Of a stretch of 42,015 bases of DNA, positions 26,300-33,743 are shown one piece after another. Position 1 is the first letter of the stretch. Each line of letters starts with the position of its first letter. This DNA comes from Bacillota bacterium. Its GTDB lineage: Bacteria > Bacillota > Clostridia > Christensenellales > Aristaeellaceae. Under the pieces are notes generated by a model that worked only from the letters and a program-made list of their open reading frames with translations, had not been told where the DNA came from and did no database searches. A program made the translations under genes and the position numbers. The DNA lies in NCBI GenBank assembly GCA_023413135.1, contig JAEZQK010000013.1, positions 1-42,015 of the forward strand. The letters are read 5' to 3'.

Positions 26300-27183
26300 T
26301 ACATCTCCACCTCCTTGCGCTTGTTAAAGTACACCTGCACCAGCGAGAACACGACCAATATCACAAAGAATACAACGGCCTTGGCCTGTGCCTCGGCCAT
26401 TTTGTTGGAACCGTTTGCGGTGATGTAGATATCCATTGCCAGCATCTGGCTGGCCTTCACCACACTGCCCGCGAAACGTGCACTGGGGCCGCCGTTGGTC
26501 AGGGTAAAGTTCATGTCGAACTGCTTGAAGGAGGTGGTCAGCGTCAGGAACAGGGAAACCGTAAAGGCATTAGCCATCATGGGGATCAGGATGCGGCGCA
26601 GCCGCATGAAGTAACTGGCGCCGTCCACCGACGCGGCCTCCATGATACTGGCGGGCACCGACTGGATCGAAGCCACGTAGATGATCATGATGTAGCCTGC
26701 GTATTGCCATGTGTTTACAAAGCTCATCGCCCAGATCACGGTGTCGGTGCGCGCGATCAATGATTTGGATAGGTATGGTATGGCTTGCGCCGCCAGCGTG
26801 AAAACATTGTTGAACAGGAACTGCCAGATGTAGCCAAGCACGATGCCCCCTATCAGGTTAGGCACAAAAAAGCCCGCCCGGTAGAGGTTGCGGAACCTTG
26901 ACTCGCCCGTGACAAGCAGCGACAGAAAAAAGCTGACTACATTGACAAGAACCACGTTGATCGCCGTATACTCCACCGTAATCAAAAACGAATAAAGAAA
27001 CTGGGGCTGCTGGAACATGCCCCGGAAATTATCAAAACCCACGAATGTGATCGTTTCGCGAACGCCGTTCCAGTCGGTCATGGAGTAATAGATACCCAAA
27101 AAGAACGGGCAGATGATGACCATGATAAATGCGAACAGGCAGGGAAACATGAAGGCAATGTCGATCCACAGTTTACGCTTCAA
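26299..27183 (-). CDS. Sugar ABC transporter permease, MalF/UgpA type (CUT1)
   Basis: The 294-residue protein starts at a TTG (27183) preceded by GGGGGAG at 6 bases. Membrane helix one is DIAFMFPCLFAFIMVIICPF, followed by the family motif YYSMTDWNG. The EAA loop reads SIMEAASVDGASYFMRLRRI. It forms the channel with the downstream MalG-type subunit and receives substrate from the binding protein encoded upstream. Confidence 0.93.
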   Translation of the reverse strand: MKRKLWIDIAFMFPCLFAFIMVIICPFFLGIYYSMTDWNGVRETITFVGFDNFRGMFQQPQFLYSFLITVEYTAINVVLVNVVSFFLSLLVTGESRFRNLYRAGFFVPNLIGGIVLGYIWQFLFNNVFTLAAQAIPYLSKSLIARTDTVIWAMSFVNTWQYAGYIMIIYVASIQSVPASIMEAASVDGASYFMRLRRILIPMMANAFTVSLFLTLTTSFKQFDMNFTLTNGGPSARFAGSVVKASQMLAMDIYITANGSNKMAEAQAKAVVFFVILVVFSLVQVYFNKRKEVEM

Positions 27184-27241
27184 CGGTCGCTCCCCCTTTA
27201 CGGCGCAAAAAAGGTTCGGGCCGGGTTACGGCATTGTATGG

Positions 27242-27272
27242 AAAAAGGGGGGAACCGCCTGCGGCTCCCCCC
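27242..27272 (-). terminator. Attenuator hairpin between binding protein and permease genes
   Basis: On the minus strand, GGGGGGAGCCGC and GCGGTTCCCCCC (27272-27247) form a strong stem followed by TTTTTCC. It sits right after the binding-protein stop codon, inside the operon. Partial termination here would keep binding protein in excess over permeases, a common arrangement in CUT1 operons. Confidence 0.75.
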
Positions 27273-27284
27273 GCTTCCTGATGC

Positions 27285-28553
27285 TTACAGGGTGGGAATC
27301 TTTGCGATCGCGTCGGTCAAATCCTTTATCAGCATGTTGACATCGGAGGTATCCTGCGCGAACAGGTCGAACACCGGGCCAAGCACGTTTTGGCCAGTGC
27401 CGTCGGGCATCGTGCCAAAGCGCCAGTTGTAGTTTCCGCCAACGGCGCTGGCTTCCACGAGCGCTGCCGAGAATTGGCCGGTGGGCTTGAGCGTGACGGA
27501 CTTGAACGCAGGCACCATGCCGGCCTGGTTGACCATGTAGTCGGCGCCTTCGGGTGTGGTGGCCATGTAGTCAAGGAAGGCCTTGGCAGCCTTCTGCTCG
27601 GCTTCGGAAGCGCCGCCGTTCAGGCAATACCAGCTGGGAGCGGCCATGTACAGGCCCTTGGTTTCCTGCTTGTCGGTGAAGCAGTGGGAAATATAGCCCA
27701 TCTTGAAGGTGACGCCCAACTGCTTCATGTTCGGATCCACCCAGTTGCCCTGGTGGACGAATGCGGTCTTCTGCTGCGCAAAGGAAGAGACCTGCGCATC
27801 ATAGTTGCCGTTGGTCAGGATATCCTGATCCGCATAGTCGAAGAGCAATTTCACATAGTTGCAATATTCGGTCAGGCGGTCAACATCGACTTCGCCCTCT
27901 AAAAGCTTATCCAGCACGGAGGTGTCGTCATAAGCCAGGCCGCCGGCCAGGTACGCGTTGAAGTTATGGTTGCCCGTGACCCACCACATGCCGCCGGCGA
28001 TGGAGGTGGCCATGGAAACCACCGCATCCAGGCCAAGCTCGGCCTTCATGGACTCAAGCTTTTCAAATGCCGCCTTGACTGCCGAGAAGGTGGTCAGCGT
28101 TGCGGGATCAATGCCGGCCTTTAACAGGATATCGGCGTTGTAGCCCAGGCCGAAGCCCTCGACGGCTACCGGGAAGCCCACGGCCTTGCCGTCATCGCCC
28201 ATGTAGGCGAAGTCGGTTTCCTTGACCCACGCGGAGTCGGACATGTCGGCCATGTTGTCCTTCCACACATCATAGCCGCCTTTGCCTTCAATGTTGAAAA
28301 GCGTAGGCATCTGGCCTGCCTGCAATTTGGCCTTCAACGCGGCGCCATAGTCTGCACCGCCGCCAAAGGTCTCCACCTTGACCGTGACGCCTGGGGTGGC
28401 GTCGGAATACGCCTTGGCAAATGCCTGCAGCGCGGAATCGATTTCTACCTTCAACTGGAACAGGGTAACGGTGACTTCCGATTCTGCGGTCGCGGCAGGG
28501 AACAGACCCAGCGCGAGCATCAATACCAGGGCCAGAGCAAGGGTTTTTTTCAT
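27285..28553 (-). CDS. Sugar ABC transporter solute-binding protein (MalE/UgpB family)
   Basis: AAGGAGG lies 7 bases before the ATG at 28553. The 422-residue protein has a signal peptide (MKKTLALALVLMLALGLFPA, cleavage near ATA) and the CUT1 binding-protein fold: VTVTLFQLKVEIDSALQAFA, then GFPVAVEGFGLGYNADILLK, the canonical 'Y-N-x-x-hydrophobic' hinge of sugar binders. A TPEGADYMVNQAGMVPAFKS segment marks the C-terminal lobe. There is no lipobox cysteine, so it should be released unless retained by the transporter or the wall. It is the first gene of the leftward operon and has a strong promoter at 28593-28621. Confidence 0.93.
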   Translation of the reverse strand: MKKTLALALVLMLALGLFPAATAESEVTVTLFQLKVEIDSALQAFAKAYSDATPGVTVKVETFGGGADYGAALKAKLQAGQMPTLFNIEGKGGYDVWKDNMADMSDSAWVKETDFAYMGDDGKAVGFPVAVEGFGLGYNADILLKAGIDPATLTTFSAVKAAFEKLESMKAELGLDAVVSMATSIAGGMWWVTGNHNFNAYLAGGLAYDDTSVLDKLLEGEVDVDRLTEYCNYVKLLFDYADQDILTNGNYDAQVSSFAQQKTAFVHQGNWVDPNMKQLGVTFKMGYISHCFTDKQETKGLYMAAPSWYCLNGGASEAEQKAAKAFLDYMATTPEGADYMVNQAGMVPAFKSVTLKPTGQFSAALVEASAVGGNYNWRFGTMPDGTGQNVLGPVFDLFAQDTSDVNMLIKDLTDAIAKIPTL

Positions 28554-28592
28554 GTACTTGCCTCCTTACATTTTATGGGTCCATGTATGCTT

Positions 28593-28621
28593 AGTGTACC
28601 CTCTGTCCTGTGATTTGTCAA
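28593..28621 (-). promoter_or_regulatory. Sigma-A promoter of the second sugar transporter operon
   Basis: On the minus strand TTGACA (28621-28616) is followed after exactly 17 bases by TACACT (28598-28593), about 40 bases before the start codon. The -35 box is perfect. Confidence 0.75.
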
Positions 28622-28691
28622 TATTATTATTCATCAAAATTTGATAAAATCCAATAATGACAAACGATTGCATTGAGTAGCGGCGAAATGG

Positions 28692-28796
28692 GGATCCGAA
28701 GGCGTTGAATATGGCGGTTATAAGCATCAAAACGGCATGATGACCGTTCCCGACAGCCCCGGTTTGGCAGGGGCTTTTCCTTGGCACGGTAAATGA
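28692..28796 (+). pseudogene. 3' tail remnant of an enolase-superfamily gene
   Basis: A plus-strand stretch reads GSEGVEYGGYKHQNGMMTVP then DSPG and a short shifted end. It parallels the end of the remnant at 17391-17734 (GESEGVDYSGYTLHNGILTV, then PDRPGF). Nothing upstream continues the gene, so only the last 30-odd codons survive, in the 318-base gap before the second ABC operon. A CAGCCCC...GGGGCTTTTCC hairpin overlaps its end. Confidence 0.5.
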
Positions 28797-28830
28797 AAGC
28801 GGCTGAGAACGAAAGCTCTCAGCCGCCTTT
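28796..28830. terminator. Bidirectional terminator hairpin
   Basis: AAAGCGGCTGAGA (28796-28808) and TCTCAGCCGCCTTT (28817-28830) form a stem of at least 10 bp with T-rich ends on both strands. It ends the leftward ferredoxin/oxidoreductase operon. Confidence 0.7.
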
Positions 28831-28871
28831 TAAAGCGGTATGTGCTGAATTGGTATGAAAGCGCATGACGG

Positions 28872-29438
28872 TCAGGGATTCTCGGCTTCCTCCACCTCAA
28901 TCCCCTGGAGCAACGCCTGGGCGTAGCGCTTAGAAAGATACTTTTCCGAATAAAGCCCGCTATGGCCGTTGGTGGCCGTTACAACGCCGATATCCCGGTA
29001 ATCTTCGTCCTGCTTCATCCGGGCGACGGCGCCCAGAATTTCATCCTGGCTGAAACGGAACGGAACGTTCATCAGCTTGGAAAACTGGGTGGGGCGCGGG
29101 TACAGCTTGCTGTCGGAGCGGACCACCGAAGCAATGGTGGCCAAAATATCCTTGTCGTTTAGCAATGCGTCCAGCTCCGCATAATGCCTGGTCATCAAGC
29201 CGGCATGATAATAGTACAGATCCTTCTTTCCCTGCACCGCGTCGATTTGTTCGAGGGCTAGCGGTGCCGTCTTTGATGCCATGGCGGAAAGCAGCGCCGT
29301 CATTTCATCCTTGGCGATCCCTTCGGGGGGAAAGGACAGGAGCGATTTTTTGCCCGTGACTTTCGATTGTACCGTGCGCTGGTACAGGTGGTCCGCCAGC
29401 ACCTGGGCGGGGATGTTCAAGTCCATGGTTTCTTCCAT
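28872..29438 (-). CDS. Uncharacterised partner protein of the YdhV-type oxidoreductase (YdhW position)
   Basis: The product is about 188 residues from the ATG at 29438 (GGAG at 11 bases; an in-frame ATG 15 bases later has a slightly better site). It has no signal peptide and no membrane segment. Visible segments are AQVLADHLYQRTVQSK, a central DLYYYHAGLMTRHYAELDAL and SKLYPRPTQFSKLMNVPFRF. I cannot assign a fold. Its position directly after a YdhV-type gene and its size match YdhW of the E. coli ydhYVWXUT operon, so it may be a dedicated chaperone or subunit; that is inference, not alignment. A 259-base gap rich in hairpins separates it from the oxidoreductase gene. Confidence 0.6.
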   Translation of the reverse strand: MEETMDLNIPAQVLADHLYQRTVQSKVTGKKSLLSFPPEGIAKDEMTALLSAMASKTAPLALEQIDAVQGKKDLYYYHAGLMTRHYAELDALLNDKDILATIASVVRSDSKLYPRPTQFSKLMNVPFRFSQDEILGAVARMKQDEDYRDIGVVTATNGHSGLYSEKYLSKRYAQALLQGIEVEEAENP

Positions 29439-29532
29439 ATTTTCATTCACTCCAAAGGCATGAGGCGTCGCGATCCGACGCCCCATACCCGAGGGTATAG
29501 ATGTAAAAGGGACAAATTTTCGGGGATGCATT

Positions 29533-29693
29533 GAAGGGGCAGAGCCCCTTCAATTGTAATCGTGTCGCCCGGCTTTGCCGGGTGCGCGGGGCGCTTGCGG
29601 AGCAAGCTTTCCTTACATTTTTCACCGACCACGGGCGTAGCCCGAAGGTGAAAAGTGCAGGTTCGAGAAAATGACGCAGTCATTTTCTCGAAA
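29533..29693. repeat. Cluster of five consecutive short hairpins
   Basis: Between the oxidoreductase and the next gene lie GAAGGGGCAGAGCCCCTTC (29533-29551), a GCCCGGC/GCCGGGT pair (about 29568-29583), a GCGCTTGC/GCAAGC pair (about 29591-29606), a TTTTTCACC/GGTGAAAAG pair (about 29618-29655) and a TTCGAGAAAATGAC/GTCATTTTCTCGAA pair (about 29663-29693). The last, on the minus strand, directly follows the oxidoreductase stop codon and may act as a partial terminator. No coding sequence is seen here. Confidence 0.7.
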
Positions 29694-29697
29694 CACG

Positions 29698-31803
29698 TTA
29701 GGACAGCAGGCCCAGCTTATCCAGGTCGTCGGCTACATCCTTAAGGCCGAACTTCTCCAGCGTGGCGCGGGTGGGCGCGCCGGTCTTCTCATCCCAGCCG
29801 AATTCCCGGTAGAACATGGTCAGCGCTGTCTGCCAGTCTTCCCGCTCCAGCTTGACGGTTCCTTCCGTAAAGGGCTTGATGTCGGGATCCATTTCGAAGA
29901 TGAAGTTGGAAATCACATCGTGCAGATTGCGCATATCGTTGCTGCCGATCTGCTTGACGGTCATGGCCCGGTGAAGCTGGATGCAGCGTTCCACCGCAAA
30001 GTCCAGGGATTCCTGGGTCCAGTCTTCGCCGGTGATGGCGGCCATGTACTGCGCTTCCACGCTCAGATCGCCCTTGTATCCCCGGTCCTTGCGGGGGGAG
30101 AACGTCATGGGCCATACCCAGTTGCACAGCGTAAAGGAATCATGCAGCACCTGGCGCATGACGCCGAACTTGGCAAAGCGGGCCTTGCTCTCGTTCATGG
30201 GCGTGTAAGCCTTGGGCTTATCCAGGCAGCCTTCGCCGAAGATTTCCTCCACGATGGACTTCTGCACATCATAGGGCAGGCCGGAGCCGGTGATGTTGAC
30301 GATGGTATGGCACATGCCGTCCCGGTTGTAAATGATGTTGGTCAGCATGCCCACCTGCGCGTCGCACTCATTCCCGTGGTGCCGCTTGCCGCCGATGGGG
30401 CCCCACAGGGCCATGGCGGCGGAGTGGAGGTAGCCATCGCCCAGGATGTCGTGATACTGCTGGTCCACATAGTAAGCGCCCTGGGCCAGGGTAGACAGGG
30501 GATGCTTGGGATCCACCACCAGTTCCAGGATGTCGCGGATGAAGCTGATATCGCCGTCGTCCCGCTTTTTCCAGGGGATGGCGTTAAACTGTTCCTCGGT
30601 CATGATCTTGCGCATGAGCGCGTAATCGTTTGCCATAAAGTAATTCAGCGTGGCCGCCAGTTCGCCGTAGTTATCCCACAGGCCCAGGTCGTCGGCCAGA
30701 ATGGAGCTAAAGACGCGGGCATACAGCTTTCCGTCGCCCTCATCTTCAAAGTCCTGGTATTTGGCCATCAGGCTGGCATAGGGGCCGTTGCCCAGGCAGG
30801 TGTTGGCATGGGTGCTGCCGACACCGTATTTTTCTTCCAGTTTGGGCAGCTTCATGGCGCCGTAGCAGCGGATGGGGCACATGGCGCAGCCGGTCATCTT
30901 CACGGTATACTTTTCCGCCAATGCGCCATGGTCGAATACCGCCTTCTGGCAGCGGAAGCCCACCAGGGTGGGTTCACCCGGAGGTGATTCGCCCGTATCC
31001 ACGGGGCCGCCCTCGGCGGCGCCCCAGGTCATGCCGGGATGGCCGGTCCATCGGGTGGAAGTGTTCTCATATTCGGACCAGGATTGCGCCACGGTGGGCA
31101 CCACATGGTTGTTGTTGGAGCCGATCAGGTCGCCCATGACATAGTTGTTCAATTTCTTGATCTGATCGGGATCGGCGACCTTTGTGGCGCCGGTGCCGTA
31201 AATGCAAAGGGCCTTGAGCTTTTTGCTGCCGAAGATCTTGCCCAGGCCGCCGCCTGCACAGTGGGCTACGCCGGTAATGATGCAGGAAAGGTTCAGCATG
31301 TTTTCACCGGCGCGGCCGATGGAAACCACATTGACGCCTTTGCCGTTCTTTTCGGCCAGGGCTTTGGTGGTTTCGGTGGTGGTTTTCCCCCACAGGTCGG
31401 AAGCATCCTCAATGCTGACTTCCTGATCCATTACCTTGATATACACGGGGGTGGAGGAAGCACCCTCGATGATGACCGCGTCGAAACCGGCGCACTTGAT
31501 CTGCATGGCCGTATCGCCGCCCACATGGCCGTCTACGATGGCATTATACTTGGTGAACGGGGAAAGGGTCGAAATGGTAAGCCTGCCGCTGCAGGGCGCG
31601 CTGGAACCCGTGTTGGGCCCGACCGCCATGACGATCTTGTTCTCGGGCGATATGGGATCGGTGCCGGCGGGAACCTCGTCATACATGATGCGGTTGGCCA
31701 TGCCCTTGCCGCCGATGTAGTCAAAGTATTTGGAACTGCCTTCTATAGCATGCGTACCGTTGGTCAGGTTGACGCGAAGCAGTTTTCCGGTCCATCCATT
31801 CAT
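29698..31803 (-). CDS. YdhV-type aldehyde:ferredoxin oxidoreductase family protein (W/Mo-pterin)
   Basis: The 701-residue protein starts at 31803 behind AAAGGGG. The N-terminus (NGWTGKLLRVNLTNG) is that of the AOR family. Segments such as GSNNNHVVPTVAQSWSEY, WGAAEGGPVDTGESPPG and AEKYTVKMTGCAMCPIRC closely match E. coli YdhV as I recall it. Cys306, Cys309, Cys313 and probably Cys336 would hold a [4Fe-4S] cluster. AOR-family enzymes carry tungsten or molybdenum on two pterins without nucleotide; E. coli YdhV has been described as a bis-pterin Mo enzyme. The substrate is unknown for this branch, and aldehyde-to-acid chemistry is only a family prior. There is no signal peptide. The ferredoxin gene is 27 bases upstream. 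Confidence 0.92.
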   Translation of the reverse strand: MNGWTGKLLRVNLTNGTHAIEGSSKYFDYIGGKGMANRIMYDEVPAGTDPISPENKIVMAVGPNTGSSAPCSGRLTISTLSPFTKYNAIVDGHVGGDTAMQIKCAGFDAVIIEGASSTPVYIKVMDQEVSIEDASDLWGKTTTETTKALAEKNGKGVNVVSIGRAGENMLNLSCIITGVAHCAGGGLGKIFGSKKLKALCIYGTGATKVADPDQIKKLNNYVMGDLIGSNNNHVVPTVAQSWSEYENTSTRWTGHPGMTWGAAEGGPVDTGESPPGEPTLVGFRCQKAVFDHGALAEKYTVKMTGCAMCPIRCYGAMKLPKLEEKYGVGSTHANTCLGNGPYASLMAKYQDFEDEGDGKLYARVFSSILADDLGLWDNYGELAATLNYFMANDYALMRKIMTEEQFNAIPWKKRDDGDISFIRDILELVVDPKHPLSTLAQGAYYVDQQYHDILGDGYLHSAAMALWGPIGGKRHHGNECDAQVGMLTNIIYNRDGMCHTIVNITGSGLPYDVQKSIVEEIFGEGCLDKPKAYTPMNESKARFAKFGVMRQVLHDSFTLCNWVWPMTFSPRKDRGYKGDLSVEAQYMAAITGEDWTQESLDFAVERCIQLHRAMTVKQIGSNDMRNLHDVISNFIFEMDPDIKPFTEGTVKLEREDWQTALTMFYREFGWDEKTGAPTRATLEKFGLKDVADDLDKLGLLS

Positions 31804-31830
31804 GGATCAAAACCCCTTTCTCATGAAAAA

Positions 31831-32475
31831 TCACATCGCTTTGGCAACATCTTCCCAGTCTATCAGCTTCAAAGCGCTGGTCGGGCAGCCTGCAACGCAA
31901 GCGCCGCAATTGATGCACTTGGTGGAGACCTTTTCCTCCAGGTCAAGGCGCGCCATCCCCCAGGGACAGGCCTTTGTGCATGCGCCGCAGCCCAGGCATT
32001 TGGTTTTGTCCACAACACGGGCGCCGTTTGCTTCGCTGACGATGATGGCGCCGACGGGGCATGCCTTCAGGCAGGCCGGGTCTGCACACTGCCTGCAGGT
32101 TTCCGGAGCCATCCCCCAAAAGCCGTAGATGCCGTCGCCATGGATAAAATCATCCGTGGGGCCGTCCACGCCGAAGTTTACATTCTCGCGGATGTGCAGC
32201 CGCCCCATGTAGGGATGCAGATCCCCGTCGTTTGCAAGCGTGCAGTTCACCTCGCACCTCTGGCATCCCGTGCACTTTGCGCGGTTGGCCACCAGGAGAT
32301 GGGTCGGCGTGGCAATCACCTGAACCTGGCCTGACTGGGCCTGTGCCTGCGTTACACCCATCAGGGACAGCAAGCTGCTGGACAGGGCAATGCCGGTCAG
32401 TCCTTTTGCCGTCAGCTTCATAAACTGGCGGCGGGTGTACTCGTGGGTAAGCAGCCCCTTCTTCTCCTCAGACAT
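31831..32475 (-). CDS. Tat-exported ferredoxin with four 4Fe-4S motifs (YdhX/YdhY-like)
   Basis: I chose the ATG at 32475 for its GAGGAGGAAAACGC site. The 214-residue protein has a twin-arginine signal (HEYTRRQFMKLTAKGLTG, then a hydrophobic stretch and AQA). The mature part holds four Cys motifs: CTGCQRCEVNC, CRQCADPACLKACP, CLGCGACTKACP and CINCGACVAGCP. This is the DMSOR/YdhX-type electron-transfer subunit. It would carry electrons between the oxidoreductase and an unidentified acceptor on the outer face of the membrane. Expression is preceded by a promoter (32663-32691) and a structured leader with its own terminator. Confidence 0.93.
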   Translation of the reverse strand: MSEEKKGLLTHEYTRRQFMKLTAKGLTGIALSSSLLSLMGVTQAQAQSGQVQVIATPTHLLVANRAKCTGCQRCEVNCTLANDGDLHPYMGRLHIRENVNFGVDGPTDDFIHGDGIYGFWGMAPETCRQCADPACLKACPVGAIIVSEANGARVVDKTKCLGCGACTKACPWGMARLDLEEKVSTKCINCGACVAGCPTSALKLIDWEDVAKAM

Positions 32476-32504
32476 GCGTTTTCCTCCTCTTGTCTTTGAG
32501 TGAC

Positions 32505-32660
32505 ACAACAAAAAGCCCGAAAGCAAACACATCAACCTATAAGTTGATACCTGCTTCGGACTCCTTTGCAAAATGGCTGGCATACCAATTGCTCGATATA
32601 CCAATCGGTCAATCCGGCCGCTGGGGTCGAAAGGACTCGGAGTGGCTTTTCACTTTTATA
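32505..32660 (-). ncRNA. Structured leader RNA, candidate Moco/Tuco riboswitch with terminator
   Basis: The minus-strand leader of the ferredoxin gene contains, in order, GCCACTCCGAGTCCTTTCGA, a stem-rich middle (CCGATTGG pairs with CAATTGG) and AAAGGAGTCCGAAGC. TCCTTT can pair with AAAGGA. The 3' part is a hairpin in which CCGAAGCA pairs with TGCTTTCGG around an inner ATCAAC/GTTGAT stem, followed by GCTTTTTG, a terminator form. The conserved CTCCGAG and GTCCGAAG words are what I recall of the Moco (molybdenum/tungsten cofactor) class, and the downstream pterin enzyme fits. A covariance-model match has not been made. Confidence 0.5.
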
Positions 32661-32662
32661 GT

Positions 32663-32691
32663 ATCATAGCACCGGGGATGGATATAGTCAA
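32663..32691 (-). promoter_or_regulatory. Sigma-A promoter of the ferredoxin/oxidoreductase operon
   Basis: On the minus strand TTGACT (32691-32686), 17 bases, TATGAT (32668-32663). Transcription would start near 32656, giving a leader of about 180 bases that contains the candidate riboswitch. Confidence 0.75.
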
Positions 32692-32782
32692 GTATTTCAC
32701 AAACAAATATTGGTTATAGCAGATGTATACATGTCCTAAATGAGCCCAATGACTGCCCCACCTGCGCTCAAGGTGTCAGGCT

Positions 32783-32922
32783 CAAGCGGGCGATTGATAA
32801 TCGCCCCTACGGCGCAGTTTGTTTATTGATATCTCTACCGGGGCATATGCGAACCGGAAGAAAAGCCAATATACTCCTTGCAGGCGTAGGGGCGATTATC
32901 AATCGCCCGCCTGTACCGCTTG
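32783..32922. repeat. MITE-like element with GGGCGATTGATAATCGCCC ends
   Basis: CAAGCGGGCGATTGATAATC and, at the other end, the inverted GATTATCAATCGCCCGCC...CCGCTTG bound a 140-base element. Its interior (GTTTGTTTATTG...TACCGGGGCATATG) recalls the interior of the element at 1-208. A related unit occurs at about 25193-25257. It lies in the 523-base gap between the ferredoxin and mobB genes; the rest of that gap is the leader and promoter listed separately, plus about 80 unassigned bases. Confidence 0.65.
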
Positions 32923-32998
32923 GAATACGCATCTCTTTTTCAGGATAGCCCGAACCCCAAATGATTGATTGAATTTCGTTGCTTCCATGGTTGTCAGC

Positions 32999-33688
32999 CT
33001 ACCGGTTTTCCCCCGAAAGGGACAGAAGCAGCGCTTCCTGCTCCTTGTTCAGCGTCAGCTCTTTCCCGTCCACATATGCCGTGACGTGCTTGACGGCCGC
33101 GGGCTTTTTGGCATGCTTGCGGCAGCCGCATTGGCAAAAGCCGTCTCCGGTGACGCCGGGGACATCGGGAAGATCCGCGCCGATGTCATTGGGCGTTATG
33201 TCTGCAACGCGCTCTTCCAGGAAATCGGCCAGGGCCGCGATATCCGTCAGCGGGCTGAAGGCGGGCAGGCCCAGGACTTCCTTTTGCGTATTGGCGATCC
33301 TGCCCACCAGGGCCAGGGTGAGGCTGTTGATGCGGGGAGAGGCATCCTCCTCCCCATGGGCGGCCACCAGGCGCGGAACGGGGGCCAGGTAATCCCCTTC
33401 CAGGATCACGATATCCATATCCTGATAGTAAGAAAGAAGCTGTGCGTTGCTCATGGGCCGGGGAAAGACAAACGCTGTTTCGGCCTTCGCCTTTGCGCAG
33501 ATGATTTCGGCGCCGGACAGGCGGTGGCGGTAGGTGTTGCTGCCGGCGTTGTCTATGGAAAAGGTGGGGCAGTAGATGGATTTCACCGTGCCCACGCGCT
33601 TGCCCCGGCTTTTGAATTCTTCCGTAAGGCGGGTGACCGTGGTGGTCTTGCCGGAGGAACGGATCCCGACGATCGTAAAAACCTTCAT
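32999..33688 (-). CDS. mobB: MobB-like molybdopterin-guanine dinucleotide biosynthesis adapter (P-loop)
   Basis: The start is the ATG at 33688 with AAAGGA 6 bases upstream; a longer frame lacks a site. The 229-residue protein begins MKVFTIVGIRSSGKTTTVTR, a Walker A motif at residues 8-16, and continues with VGTVKSIYC and a SNTYRHRLSGAEIICAKAK segment typical of MobB. MobB binds GTP and assists MobA in attaching GMP to the cofactor. The C-terminal third is extra and contains GFCQCGCRKH, a CxCxC cluster that may bind metal. The only visible client enzyme nearby is an AOR-type protein, which is not expected to need a nucleotide. Confidence 0.82.
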   Translation of the reverse strand: MKVFTIVGIRSSGKTTTVTRLTEEFKSRGKRVGTVKSIYCPTFSIDNAGSNTYRHRLSGAEIICAKAKAETAFVFPRPMSNAQLLSYYQDMDIVILEGDYLAPVPRLVAAHGEEDASPRINSLTLALVGRIANTQKEVLGLPAFSPLTDIAALADFLEERVADITPNDIGADLPDVPGVTGDGFCQCGCRKHAKKPAAVKHVTAYVDGKELTLNKEQEALLLSLSGENR

Positions 33689-33743
33689 GACGTATCCTTT
33701 CTTGCCGGCAAACATGGTATAATGAGGAAAATGAGCCGGGAGT

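Noticed and set aside
29671..30987. Long 438-codon open frame on the plus strand
   Set aside because: It is fully antisense to the YdhV-type oxidoreductase gene, has no ribosome binding site and has His/Gly/Val-rich shadow composition.
31039..32334. Long 431-codon open frame on the plus strand
   Set aside because: Antisense to the oxidoreductase and ferredoxin genes, both of which have clear family motifs; an artefact of high GC third positions.
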